Assembly (NCBI GenBank): GCA_036735565.1
Contig: DAINOC010000006.1
Span: forward strand, 1-62,774
Direction: 5' to 3'
DNA length: 62,774 nucleotides
From: Coraliomargarita_B sp036735565
GTDB lineage: Bacteria > Verrucomicrobiota > Verrucomicrobiia > Opitutales > Coraliomargaritaceae
The position numbers were made by a program, and so were the translations under genes. The notes under the pieces were generated by a model. It had not been told where the DNA came from and searched no databases. It saw only the letters and a program-made list of their open reading frames with translations. This document shows, piece by piece, positions 9,259 through 18,242 of the stretch (position 1 is its first letter; each line of letters opens with the position of its first letter).

Positions 9259-9395
9259 CCATCAGGCGTCACTGGATAACACTCGCTCTCCAGCTCCCGG
9301 GCCGTTCTACATGAATTGTCCGAGAGCTCCGAAGAGAGCCAAATTCGGAGGCAGGTAGGACTTTTCTCCAATTAACCCAGCAGCATTACCCCCAT

Positions 9396-11192
9396 ATGTT
9401 CGGCACCAATCTAAATCAGTGGGACCTCATCGTCGTGGTCTTCTACTTCGCCTTCCAGTTCAGTCTGGGGCTCATCTTCCGGGTCTTCAGTAAAGACGCG
9501 AGCGACTATTTCCGGGCCGGGGGCAGTATGCTTTGGTGGCTGGTGGGGGCGTCGTGCTTTATGACGCAGTTCAGCGCCTGGACCTTCACCGGAGCAGCGG
9601 GCAAAGCCTATGTCGACGGCTGGCTGGTGGCCGCGATCTTCTTGGGCAACGCGATCGGTTATCTCGGCAATGCCTTTATCACCGGGCACCGTTTCCGGCG
9701 GATGCGGGTGATCACGGCGATGGACGGCGTGCGCGATCGCTTCGGGCGTGTCAATGAGCAGGTCTTTACCTGGGTGCAGGTGCCGATCAGTGTGGTTTAC
9801 GCCGGTATCTGGCTCAATGGCCTGGCCATCATCGTGGCCGGCTTTTTCAACGTGCCGCCGATGATGACAATTTGGGTGGTGGGCATCATCGTGATGTTTA
9901 TGACCGTCTCCGGCGGGTCCTGGGCCGTGGTCGCCTCGGACTTCATGCAGACGGTATTGCTGATGTCCATCACGATGGTAACCTGTTTCCTGGCCCTGAG
10001 TCACGAAGCGGTCGGTGGACTGAGTGGGCTCATCGAGAAGCTACCTGAGAGCCACTTCAAGTTCTGGGAGGCGGAGGATGCGACCTTCGTCTACGTCTGG
10101 ATCTTTGCGGCCTTTGTGATTCAGTCGTTTAAGCTGAACAACATGTTCGACGCCTACCGCTACCTCTGTGTGAAGGAGGACAGCCATGCCAAGAAGGCCT
10201 CGATCATGGCCGCAGTGCTCATGTTTATCGGGCCGTTCATCTGGTTTATCCCGCCGCTGGCAGCCCGGGTGATCAAGCCGGACGGGCTTGGCGACGTCTT
10301 TCCTGCCCTCGGAGAGAAAGCCTACGAGGGTGCCTTCGTCTTCATCGGTATGGAAACGATGCCCACCGGTATGGTCGGTCTCCTGCTCTGTGCACTTTTT
10401 GCGGCGACGATCTCCTCGATGGATACCGGCTTGAACCGCAATGCGGGAATTATGGTGAAGAACTTCTACAATCCGATCTTCCGGCCGGGTGCCTCGCCCC
10501 GCGAGCTGCTTCTGGTGGGGAAGGGTGCGACCGCGCTGTTTGGCTTCCTCGTGATTGGCGCTGCCTTGATCATCCGGTCCTTCAAGAACTTCGACCTCTT
10601 TGAGATCATGATTCTTTTCGGATCGCTGGTATCGATCCCATTCTCGACGGCGCTCGTATGGGGCCTGTTCGTGAAGAGTGCGCCGCGCTGGGCGGCCTGG
10701 AGTTCGCTGTGCGTCGGCATCTGCTTTTCGATCTTCGTCAAATATGTGCTCGATCCGGCGTGGTTTGGCTTTGTGGACCTCACCGCGCGGGAGAGTTCGG
10801 ACTTCCTCTACATTGCGAGCGGCCTGGGTAACATCATCGTCTGCACGATTTGGTTCTTTGTGACCGTATGGATAGCCAAGAAGATCAAATACAAGAGCCC
10901 GCCCATCGTGGATGATTTCTTCGAGCGGCAGAAGCGTCCGGTGCACCTGACCAACGAAGGTGGGGTGGAATCGGACGACATGCAGGCGAAAATTCTGGGG
11001 ATACTGTCCTTTATTTACGGGGGCTTCATCTGCCTGCTCGGCCTGATCATCCCCAATACGCTGGGCGGGCGCGCCTGCTTCTGGTTCTGCGGGGTGATCA
11101 TCGTGTCGATCGGTGCGCTGTTGTATCGTTCGTCCAAGGCGCATAAGAAACGCCAGGATGCATCGAAGGCCGCCGCCGCTGCAGAGCTTTGA
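9396..11192 (+). CDS. sodium:solute symporter (SSS family)
   Basis: 598 residues with about 13-14 hydrophobic helices. The N-terminus has the SSS pattern: DLIVVVFYFAFQFSLGL, then SKDASDYFRAGGSMLWWLVG and FSAWTFTGAAGKAY. The conserved LFAATISSMDTGLNRNAGI segment near residue 340 contains the Ser pair typical of the second Na+ site. It imports a sugar, polyol or organic acid using the sodium gradient. It lies 137 bases after the GH3 gene on the same strand and may share its transcript, suggesting uptake of the product or substrate of that enzyme. The exact substrate cannot be read from sequence. Confidence 0.88.
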   Translation: MFGTNLNQWDLIVVVFYFAFQFSLGLIFRVFSKDASDYFRAGGSMLWWLVGASCFMTQFSAWTFTGAAGKAYVDGWLVAAIFLGNAIGYLGNAFITGHRFRRMRVITAMDGVRDRFGRVNEQVFTWVQVPISVVYAGIWLNGLAIIVAGFFNVPPMMTIWVVGIIVMFMTVSGGSWAVVASDFMQTVLLMSITMVTCFLALSHEAVGGLSGLIEKLPESHFKFWEAEDATFVYVWIFAAFVIQSFKLNNMFDAYRYLCVKEDSHAKKASIMAAVLMFIGPFIWFIPPLAARVIKPDGLGDVFPALGEKAYEGAFVFIGMETMPTGMVGLLLCALFAATISSMDTGLNRNAGIMVKNFYNPIFRPGASPRELLLVGKGATALFGFLVIGAALIIRSFKNFDLFEIMILFGSLVSIPFSTALVWGLFVKSAPRWAAWSSLCVGICFSIFVKYVLDPAWFGFVDLTARESSDFLYIASGLGNIIVCTIWFFVTVWIAKKIKYKSPPIVDDFFERQKRPVHLTNEGGVESDDMQAKILGILSFIYGGFICLLGLIIPNTLGGRACFWFCGVIIVSIGALLYRSSKAHKKRQDASKAAAAAEL

Positions 11193-11560
11193 TCCCAAGG
11201 TTTCCGAGTCGAATGCGGGTGGTTTTTTGAACCGTTAATGGACGTGAATTTTGTGGTTCCACGCGATATTTAGTGGTCTGAAGTCTTTGCCCAAAATTCG
11301 AGTTCAAGGGCTTGCCGAACTGCCTGCGGGGCGGTGGGTAAGATCTGTCTATGGTAGGGTCGCCGCTTGCGGCGTGCTGGGTTGGCATCCTCGGATGAAC
11401 GTGAATTGACGTCCATTAACGGTTCAAAAATTTCCTCCATCGACAATGGAATTCAGGCTCGTCAACAGTTCGGCCGGTCGATTTGGCTTTGATCCGGAAA
11501 GCGGAGCGGTTGCTGCGGTTGTGGATTGTCTTTTGGCTTTGAGGGTCTAAGGTCACGCCC
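11193..11560. other. intergenic region containing an inverted-repeat element
   Basis: No gene is visible in any frame that looks coding. Most of the region (11223-11433) is bounded by two oppositely oriented family A repeats. The remainder is the 5' flank of the DUF4010 gene, without a clear promoter. Confidence 0.6.
11223..11433. repeat. family A inverted pair (MITE-like, about 211 bp)
   Basis: The left end reads TTTTTTGAACCGTTAATGG then ACGTGAATTTT (11223-11252). The right end at 11397-11433 is its inverted match (GACGTCCATTAACGGTTC then AAAAATTT). Terminal arms match over about 24-27 bases with one or two differences. The interior has no reading frame of note. This organisation resembles a miniature inverted-repeat element, though no target-site duplication is evident. 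Confidence 0.55.
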
Positions 11561-12819
11561 ATGGATCCGTTGTTCAACGGTTTGATTGTTAGCGCCAGCC
11601 TTGGTGCGCTTATAGGGCTGATCCGGCAATGGGGTGAGCAGCAGACGTCGCCGTCGCTCAAGGATCACTTCGCCGGGCTGCGCACCTTTATTTTGTGGGC
11701 GCTGATCGGCTATGCGGGAGCCTACATCGGCAGCGCTTACGCGCCGGGAATGTTTGTTGCCGCCTTCCTGTTGGTGGGCTTGCATTTGCTGCTTTACAGC
11801 GTTTTTGGCCATCAGGAGCGGGGGATGGGTTTCACCACGACAGCCGCCGCCCTGTTGACGATTCTACTGGGAGCACTGGTATTTTGGGAGCAGCTTCTCT
11901 TCGCGGTCATGCTGGCCGCCATCACGATGTTGGTGCTGGGGTTAAAGGAAACCAGCCATGACTGGACCCAGCGCTTTACGAAGGAAGACATTCGCTCAAC
12001 GCTTCAGTTTGTCGCGCTGACCGGGGTGGTGCTGCCGCTCGTTCCCAACCGGAGCTTTGGGCCCTTCGATGCCTTCAATCCCTATGCGCTCTGGCTGATG
12101 GTCGTGCTCATTTCCGGGCTCGGCTTTGTCGGCTACCTGCTGGTCCGGATCCTCGGAGCGCGATCGGGGGTGGCGCTGGCCGGGGTGGTGGGCGGTCTCG
12201 CTTCGAGCACGGCGACCACGCTGGCCTTCAGTCGCGAGTCAAAGGCCTATCCCCAATTCTCTGCCGGGTTTGCGCTCGCGATCGTGCTGGCCTGCACGAT
12301 CATGCTCGCCCGGGTTCGGTCTTGCTGGGCCTGATCTATCCGCCGATCGTGGCGGATCTCTGGCAGTCATTCCTGATCATCGCCTTGCCGGGTCTATGCT
12401 ACGCGCTTTGGGTTGGACTGATCCACAAGCCGGAGGGAGGTGATAGTGGACTACCCGAGTTGAAGAACCCGCTGAGCCTGTCGATCGCGATCAAATTTGC
12501 CCTGCTGTATGGGCTGATTGGTTTTCTGGTAAAGGTCTTTTCCGCGACGGAGCTTTCCGGTGGCCTGCTGGTATTGAGCTTTGTTTCCGGCCTGACGGAC
12601 ATGGACGCCATCGCTCTCTCGGTTGCGGATAATCTCAAGGGCGGTGGGGTGCTACCGGTATTGGCGACCCAAGCGATCATCGTAGCCGCTGTGGCCAACA
12701 CCCTGCTCAAGGCAGCGCTGGCCATGAGCCTCGGTTCTCCGGAACTGCGCCGCCATATCGCCATCGCCATGGGTGCCACCGTGATCGCCGGTGGGTTTGC
12801 CTTCTATCTGGTGAAATAG
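11561..12819 (+). pseudogene. MgtC/SapB-type DUF4010 membrane protein, frame-broken
   Basis: Two adjacent frames make one family-typical protein of about 419 residues. The first (11561-12334) begins MDPLFNGLIVSASLGALIGL, the MgtC/SapB-like N-terminus, and has the middle-helix pattern GGLASSTATTLAFSR. The second (from about 12310 in the next frame, to 12819) has the C-terminal LSFVSGLTDMDAIALSVADN segment. The break lies around 12313-12325 (CGGGTTCGGTCTTGCTGGG), where one extra base would restore IMLARV-x-VLLGLIYPP. About 10 membrane helices; molecular role unknown. Either a sequencing or assembly error, or a recent inactivation. Both halves look otherwise intact, which favours error or very recent mutation. 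Confidence 0.75.
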
Positions 12820-12909
12820 CGGGGGGAGAGTGACCCCTCACTGGCTTTCATCCTTGCAAATTAAAAGCGCTGCTTTCGATCTGCGAGGTTGGCTGGGCGC
12901 ACGTTCTCT

Positions 12910-13707
12910 CTACGCCAATTCCTTCAGCCAGGCTTTCAGGCAGGCGGTATCGTCGAGGTATTGGCTGGTCGTATCGCCGTGGACAAACTCGATCAGATAG
13001 TCGCGGGGGGGAAGGTCCTGGAGCTTTTTCAGGTAGCTGATCCAGCGATCGCGGCCCTCCCTGAGGGGGCGTCGTTCGCGCTGTCCGTCGGAGAAGATCC
13101 AGTGAAACACATGGACGTTGGTGAGGCGCGGCAGCACGGACTCGAGGCTTCGGAGAATATAGTCTTCCGGCTGGTCATTGGGCGGCTGCCAGAGCGTCGA
13201 AATGGCCGGGTGTTGCGTGGCCTCCAGTAGGCGGAGGGCGCTGTCGATTTCATCGGTCAACGTCTTGGTGTGATATTCGTAGGCGATGCCAATGCCGTGG
13301 GCATGGGCCTGTTCGGCGATGGCCAGGGCGTCCTCTTCGGCCTCGCGACGAGTCTTTTCGTCGATACCGGCGGAGTCGCCGCGGCCGGCCCATACGCGGA
13401 TGAGGGGCGCACCGAGGGCGATTGCCGAGTCGAGCACCGCTGAGAACTCCGGATACTTTGCCGCGCCGTTTCCCGGGTCGAATCCGGCGAGACCGAGACG
13501 ATAGTAGGAGCCATAGCAGCTGACCTCAAGCCCGGCCTCGCGGGTTTGGCGACCCACGGTCTCGGCGGTTTTAACATCGCCGTGCGGGACGTGGCTGTCG
13601 CCGCCCCATTCGATGATGGAGTCGCCGGCTTCGTTGACCAAATCAATGATCTGCCCGGGGTTGAGCTGGCGGAAGGTGATGGAGACAAGTCCGGTGCGTG
13701 CTTTCAT
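12910..13707 (-). CDS. xylose isomerase-like TIM-barrel protein (sugar isomerase/epimerase family)
   Basis: 265 residues with the AP-endonuclease 2/xylose isomerase-like fold. The N-terminal strand MKARTGLVSITFRQ is followed by IIEWGGDSHVPHGD, SCYGSYYRLG, IRVWAGRGDSAG, IGIAYEYHTKTLTD, NVHVFHW and the final LIEFVHGD. Glu/Asp/His residues at these strand ends are the usual metal ligands. Proteins of this family isomerise or epimerise sugars or sugar acids, or dehydrate inositols. It is encoded downstream of the D-2-hydroxyacid dehydrogenase on the same strand (140 bases apart) and near the TRAP operon, so a sugar-acid pathway is plausible. Confidence 0.8.
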   Translation of the reverse strand: MKARTGLVSITFRQLNPGQIIDLVNEAGDSIIEWGGDSHVPHGDVKTAETVGRQTREAGLEVSCYGSYYRLGLAGFDPGNGAAKYPEFSAVLDSAIALGAPLIRVWAGRGDSAGIDEKTRREAEEDALAIAEQAHAHGIGIAYEYHTKTLTDEIDSALRLLEATQHPAISTLWQPPNDQPEDYILRSLESVLPRLTNVHVFHWIFSDGQRERRPLREGRDRWISYLKKLQDLPPRDYLIEFVHGDTTSQYLDDTACLKAWLKELA

Positions 13708-13763
13708 TTTCCTAAGTGGGTTGGTCTTCGTCTTTGAGTTTTATTTGGTGTGGGGTGTGCACT

Positions 13764-13782
13764 CCGGGGCAAGATGCCCCGG
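13764..13782. repeat. family C palindrome
   Basis: Perfect 8-bp arms, CCGGGGCA-AGA-TGCCCCGG, followed by TTCCCG. The same design recurs at 51157-51173 (CCGGGCA-GGA-TGCCCGG followed by A then TTCCCG). It lies between two minus-strand genes and may also stop transcription from the hydroxyacid dehydrogenase gene. Confidence 0.6.
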
Positions 13783-13846
13783 TTCCCGAGTGGGTCGTTA
13801 CCTCTGAGTTTGATTCCCGGTCGGGCGATGTTGTGCCTGACGGGAC

Positions 13847-14866
13847 TCAGGTGGAGCGGTCGTAGACCTCCGGTGTGATCAGATCGGGGATGGGTTCCCC
13901 GCGCAGGAAGCGGCCGGTATTCTCGATGGCGAGGGCGGCGCTGTCGCAGCGACGGTCCTTCGTCGGGCCGGCGATGTGAGGGAGCAGGGCGACATTGGAC
14001 ATACCGCGCAGGGGAGAATCCACGGGAAGTGGCTCCTTCTCGTAGACGTCGAGTGCTATCTGCAGATCATCGGCGCGGTCCTTGGCTACCCGGATCAATG
14101 CTTCCTCATCGACGACCGCTCCGCGGCCGATGTTGATGAAGGCACCACCCTCGGGGATCGACCGCAAGAGGGCCTCGTTGACGATGTGGTGGTTGCGCTC
14201 GTGGTAGGGCGCCAGCTCGATGATAACATCATTCTCGGAGAACAGTTGCTCCAGCGAGGTGGCGCGCGCGACCCCGTATTCCTCATAGATGGCATCGGGA
14301 ACGCTCGGCGAGTAGGCGGCAATGCTCACGCCGAAAGGGCGGAGCAGGGGGATCATCTGCTGGGCGATATTGCCGAATCCGTGAATGCCGACGCGCCGCT
14401 CAAAGAGGCTCTGTGTAACCGTCTGCAGGCCTTGTTTCCAGGCACCATCTCGGTGCATGGCGACGGCCCAGTGGGAAGCCCGGCGCATGCAGGAGAGCGT
14501 GAGCAGGAGACCGCACTCGGAGATGGTGCGGCTGATGGTATTGCCCCAGTTGGTGACTTTCAGGCCTTTTTCGAGAAGGACCCGCGGCACCTTCTTTTTG
14601 ATGCTGCCGGGGAAATAGCCGATAAACTCAAGACCGCCGTCGCCCACGGGAAGGTCGTTCGCCAGCGTGGGGCAGGCCCAGGCGGCCATAAGGACGGTCG
14701 CGCCCGATTCTACGAGCAACGTATTGAAAGCCTCCGGTGAAGCGACCGGCAGGCGGACCCATTGCTTCTCGATGGGAAGCGCTTCCAGCTGCGCTCTCAC
14801 TTTTTGGGGGAGGAAGTCTTTTTCCTCATCTTCGGTGAGGGCGATTACGAGTTTGTGTGCTGTCAT
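13847..14866 (-). CDS. D-2-hydroxyacid dehydrogenase (NAD-dependent)
   Basis: 339 residues. The Rossmann motif is GIHGFGNIAQQMIPLL (G-x-G-x-x-A form). The family's catalytic elements follow: INIGRGAVVDEEALI, then a Glu in ALDVYEKEPLPVDSPLRG and His in VALLPHIAG. The Arg that binds the substrate carboxylate usually sits in the INxxRG segment, and it is present. It should oxidise or reduce a D-2-hydroxy acid (glycerate, lactate or sugar-acid derived) with NAD(H) in the cytosol. It is divergent from the TRAP transporter genes 318 bases away, suggesting that the imported acid is its substrate. Substrate not defined. Confidence 0.85.
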   Translation of the reverse strand: MTAHKLVIALTEDEEKDFLPQKVRAQLEALPIEKQWVRLPVASPEAFNTLLVESGATVLMAAWACPTLANDLPVGDGGLEFIGYFPGSIKKKVPRVLLEKGLKVTNWGNTISRTISECGLLLTLSCMRRASHWAVAMHRDGAWKQGLQTVTQSLFERRVGIHGFGNIAQQMIPLLRPFGVSIAAYSPSVPDAIYEEYGVARATSLEQLFSENDVIIELAPYHERNHHIVNEALLRSIPEGGAFINIGRGAVVDEEALIRVAKDRADDLQIALDVYEKEPLPVDSPLRGMSNVALLPHIAGPTKDRRCDSAALAIENTGRFLRGEPIPDLITPEVYDRST

Positions 14867-15184
14867 AATGTTTTGAGGTTCGATGCCGGGTATTCATCTG
14901 CATGGGGCTTTGCTTTGGCAAATAAAAACGGGATGTGCGTCAGTTATCGAGGGCCTCGTTCCGGCCGCGGCGCTGGGGTATTAGAGAGGGTAAGCATCGC
15001 CAATAGGATCGCTAACGCTCCGCGAAGTGTCGGCGGTGCGAGTTCTTGCTTGAAAGGTCTCGGTGCGGCGGCGATACCTCATCGATCCCGCCCGAACTCT
15101 CGGGCATTTGTCGTGTTTATTTTTTAGTCTACCCCTTGTGCGTTCTGAGCCTATCTATGTGAGGCAGCACGCTCCGCTCATAAC
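14867..15184. other. divergent intergenic region
   Basis: 318 bases between the hydroxyacid dehydrogenase (minus) and dctP (plus), with no gene. It should hold both promoters and any operator that co-regulates the transporter and the enzyme. I found no strong palindromic operator or sigma-70 box by eye. Confidence 0.5.
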
Positions 15185-16207
15185 ATGAAATATGCTTCGC
15201 TAACTTTTGGATTTCTGGTGGGTCTGGTGGCCGCCTGCATTTTATTTCCGCTCTTCCGGCCCAGTGCTGAGGACGGGGGGGCAAGTGTGCTGCGGATGAA
15301 GATTGCCCATACGCTGCCGACGACCCATCCGGTGCATGCGGGCATCGAATATTTTGCCGAGCGGGTAAGGGTTCATTCGGGCGGACAGATCCGGTTTGAT
15401 ATTTTCCCGAACGGACAGCTGGGAAGTGAGCCACAGACCCTTGAGCAGATGCAGTCGGGCTCTCTGGATGCGGCGAAGGTGGGCGCGGCGACGCTCGGAA
15501 GCTTCATTCCGGTATCGAAGATTTTCAGCCTGCCTTATTTGTTTCGCGACAGCGCCCACTACTGGTCGGTGCTGGATGGGCTGATCGGTGCGGAATTGCT
15601 CGAAGAGCTAGCGACGAACGGGAATGGCCGCCCCAGCGGGTTTCGGGGATTGACCTACTATGATGCCGGCAGCCGGAGCTTCTATGCGCAGAAGCCCATT
15701 CTCCACCCATCGGACCTCCGTGGCATGAAGATCCGGGTGATGAATGATCCCGTCGCGATTGATACCATGAAGGCGATGGGGGCTTCACCGACCCCGATTT
15801 CGTGGGGTGAACTCTACACGGCGCTGCAGCAGGGCGTCGTCGATGGCGCGGAAAACAACACGCCGAGCTTTGTATCCTCCCGGCACTTTGAGGTGTGCAA
15901 GGAATTTTCCATGGATCACCACTCGCGGATTCCTGATGTGCTGATTATTTCAGAACTTACCTGGGCGACTCTAAATGAAGAACAGCGCGGTTGGATCAAG
16001 CTGGCCGCCGAGGAGTCGAGTGTCTTTCAGCGCGCAGCATGGGCGGCGGGCGTCGAGGAAGCCCTCGTGGAAATGAAGGCGAATGGCGTAACGGTCCACG
16101 AAGTGGACCTGGAGCCCTTTATCGAAGCGACGGAGGCGGTGCGCCGTCGCTACGCAGAGGGGAAGATCGGGGGCTTTTTGCAACGCATCGAGGCGGTCAC
16201 TGAATGA
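15185..16207 (+). CDS. dctP: TRAP transporter solute-binding protein DctP
   Basis: 340 residues. The N-terminal hydrophobic helix (residues 6-24) with no evident cleavage box after it suggests an anchored or signal-bearing periplasmic protein. DctP-family features: LRMKIAHTLPTTHPVHAG, FPNGQLGSEPQTLEQMQSG, and the central Arg segment LRGMKIRVMNDPVAI, where the Arg pairs with the substrate carboxylate. Then WGELYTALQQGVVDGAENN. The substrate class is therefore an organic acid, possibly a sugar acid. Its stop overlaps the start of dctQ (ATGA), so the three TRAP genes form an operon. Confidence 0.92.
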   Translation: MKYASLTFGFLVGLVAACILFPLFRPSAEDGGASVLRMKIAHTLPTTHPVHAGIEYFAERVRVHSGGQIRFDIFPNGQLGSEPQTLEQMQSGSLDAAKVGAATLGSFIPVSKIFSLPYLFRDSAHYWSVLDGLIGAELLEELATNGNGRPSGFRGLTYYDAGSRSFYAQKPILHPSDLRGMKIRVMNDPVAIDTMKAMGASPTPISWGELYTALQQGVVDGAENNTPSFVSSRHFEVCKEFSMDHHSRIPDVLIISELTWATLNEEQRGWIKLAAEESSVFQRAAWAAGVEEALVEMKANGVTVHEVDLEPFIEATEAVRRRYAEGKIGGFLQRIEAVTE

Positions 16208-16722
16208 TGATCGACGTCCTCAATCGCTTAAACAGCGGCTTGTCCCGCTTGTTGCAATACTTGCTGACAGGAGTCTTTGCGATCCTGGTCTTCGTGGTCC
16301 TCTGGGGTGTGGCGAGCCGCTACCTGCTGGGCGATCAGGCTTCCTGGTCGGAAGAGCTGGCCCGTCTGCTGATGGTGTGGCTGGCGCTCCTAGGCGCGGC
16401 GCTGGTGGCCCGCGAGGACCGGCACCTTGGGCTCGACGTGCTGGTCCGCAGTTGGCCGGAGGATGTGCAACGTCTGTCGCGTTTGTTCGTCACCATTTTG
16501 ATTTTCGGATTTGCGGCATGGATCATGGCCTGGGGCGGATGGGAGTTGGTGAGCCAGCGCTTCGCTTCGGGGCAGACGCTTCCCGCGCTGGGGGTCTCCA
16601 AGGCTTGGTTTTATCTGGCGTTGCCGGTGAGCGGTGCGCTGACCTCGCTATTTATGGTGGAGTCTTTTTTTAAGACGCTCGGAGAGGCGTCGAAACCGTC
16701 GAAAGAGGAGGCCTCCCGATGA
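16204..16722 (+). CDS. dctQ: TRAP transporter small permease DctQ
   Basis: 172 residues with four hydrophobic helices. The DctQ signature is visible: VASRYLLGDQASWSEELARL (aromatic-rich W-x-E-E), then VAREDRHLGLDVL. This small subunit joins the large permease to form the sodium-driven transporter. Start and stop overlap dctP and dctM by four bases each (ATGA), implying translational coupling. Confidence 0.92.
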   Translation: MMIDVLNRLNSGLSRLLQYLLTGVFAILVFVVLWGVASRYLLGDQASWSEELARLLMVWLALLGAALVAREDRHLGLDVLVRSWPEDVQRLSRLFVTILIFGFAAWIMAWGGWELVSQRFASGQTLPALGVSKAWFYLALPVSGALTSLFMVESFFKTLGEASKPSKEEASR

Positions 16723-18020
16723 GCCAGGAACTGGTTATTATGCTGGTCTGTTTCGTGGCCATGCTCTCGCTGCGGGTGCCGATCGCCTTTGTGCTGGGAC
16801 TGGTTACGGTGATCACTGCCGAGGCGCTGGGCTATAGCAAGATCCCTTTAAGCATCGCGAGCGACCTGGCCAACGGGATCGATAGCTTCGCGCTGCTGGC
16901 GATCCCCTTTTTCATCCTCGCGGGTGAGCTGATGGGGCGGGGCGGACTGGCGCGGCGTCTGATCGACCTGGCCACGCTGCTGGTCGGGCGTCTTCCGGGC
17001 GGTCTGGCCATGGTCAACACGCTGACCTGTATGTTTTTCGGAGCGATCAGCGGATCGGCGGTTGCTGCGGTCTCCAGTGTCGGCGGCACGCTGATCCCGG
17101 AGATGAGCCGCAAGGGCTATCCTAGGGATTTCAGCAGCGCATTGACGGCGACGGCAGCGACGACGGGGCTCCTCATTCCCCCGAGCAACGTGATGATCGT
17201 CTATGCGCTGGTGGCGGGCAACGTATCGGTGGCGGCCCTCTTTCTCGCGGGAATCCTGCCGGGCATCTTTATCGGGCTGGGCCTCATGGGCGCTGCGCTC
17301 ATTATTTGCCAGATCAAGGGCTATGGAAAACAGGCTGGTTCGGAAGTGGTCCAATCGGTCGGCTTCGATCAGGCATTGTTCGGTGCGCTGCCGAGCCTGC
17401 TCCTGGTTATTATTGTGTTGGGCGGTATTCTCGCCGGTATTTTTACGGCAACGGAAGCGTCGGCGATTGCGGTGCTCTGGGCCTTTTTGCTCGGGGTGGT
17501 GTTTTATCGTGAAATCAAGCCCTGCGAGCTTTCCGGGATCATACTGGATGCGGCGCGGACCACGGCAGTGGTGCTCTTTCTCGTGGCCAGCAGCTACGCG
17601 ATGAGCCGCCTGCTCACGCAGGAGCAAGTGCCCCAACAGCTCAGCGAGGCACTTCTGGGGCTGTCGCAGAATCCGTTGATGATTTTGCTCATCATCAACC
17701 TGACCCTGCTGGCGGTGGGGGTGTTTATGGATATGACGCCGGCGGTCCTTATTTTTACGCCGATCTTTTTGCCCATCGCTCTCGCCCTCGGGATCGATCC
17801 GGTGCACTTCGGCATCATCATGATCGCGAATCTGTGCATCGGGCTGCTGACGCCCCCGGTCGGCACCTGTCTCTTCGTTGCGGCGGGGGTGGGCAACAGC
17901 GATATCGTGCGGGTGTCGCGGGCCATGCTGCCGTTTTACGCGGTGATGTTTTTGGCTCTATTGGTGATCACTTACTTTGCACCGCTCAGCCTGTTCCTGC
18001 CGAACCTTTTCGGTAACTAG
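16719..18020 (+). CDS. dctM: TRAP transporter large permease DctM
   Basis: 433 residues, about 12 helices. Typical DctM elements: LRVPIAFVLGL, SFALLAIPFFILAGELM, MFFGAISGSAVAAVSSVGG, TGLLIPPSNVMIVYAL, and near the end MIANLCIGLLTPPVG. It is the ion-translocating subunit in the inner membrane, receiving substrate from DctP. It ends the operon; a family B hairpin begins 28 bases after the stop and may act as its terminator. Confidence 0.93.
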   Translation: MSQELVIMLVCFVAMLSLRVPIAFVLGLVTVITAEALGYSKIPLSIASDLANGIDSFALLAIPFFILAGELMGRGGLARRLIDLATLLVGRLPGGLAMVNTLTCMFFGAISGSAVAAVSSVGGTLIPEMSRKGYPRDFSSALTATAATTGLLIPPSNVMIVYALVAGNVSVAALFLAGILPGIFIGLGLMGAALIICQIKGYGKQAGSEVVQSVGFDQALFGALPSLLLVIIVLGGILAGIFTATEASAIAVLWAFLLGVVFYREIKPCELSGIILDAARTTAVVLFLVASSYAMSRLLTQEQVPQQLSEALLGLSQNPLMILLIINLTLLAVGVFMDMTPAVLIFTPIFLPIALALGIDPVHFGIIMIANLCIGLLTPPVGTCLFVAAGVGNSDIVRVSRAMLPFYAVMFLALLVITYFAPLSLFLPNLFGN

Positions 18021-18047
18021 CGTAGCCGTTAAACCTGTCTGGTAAAG

Positions 18048-18124
18048 GGTAGCGGACGCTGTCCTCAGCGGCCATGCTTGAAGCGCCAATCCACGCGTGG
18101 CCCGTGGGGACACGGTCCGCTACC
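18048..18124. repeat. family B hairpin (compact copy)
   Basis: Perfect 10-bp arms, GGTAGCGGAC (18048-18057) and GTCCGCTACC (18115-18124), enclose GCTGTCC...GGGGACAC, which extends the stem with bulges, and the segment CAGCGGCCATGC shared with the copies at 32212 and 62526. It lies downstream of dctM and upstream of the copper ATPase. Confidence 0.7.
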
Positions 18125-18242
18125 GCTTCGCTGTTTCAAGTTCCTCGGGGCATCTGGTTTCCGAGGCTCGCGTTTTTGGAATTGTCCGGTTTGTGTTTAT
18201 CGGCGCACGCCCTCCAGTAGGACTCTCAGAACCCATATCAAA

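Noticed and set aside
10041..11198. 385-residue minus-strand frame
   Set aside because: Antisense to the SSS symporter; no recognisable domain.
16848..17807. 319-residue minus-strand frame
   Set aside because: Antisense to dctM; typical GC-driven shadow.
18078..18242. N-terminal extension of the copper ATPase
   Set aside because: Encoded by a family B repeat and flank; protein begins normally at 18243.
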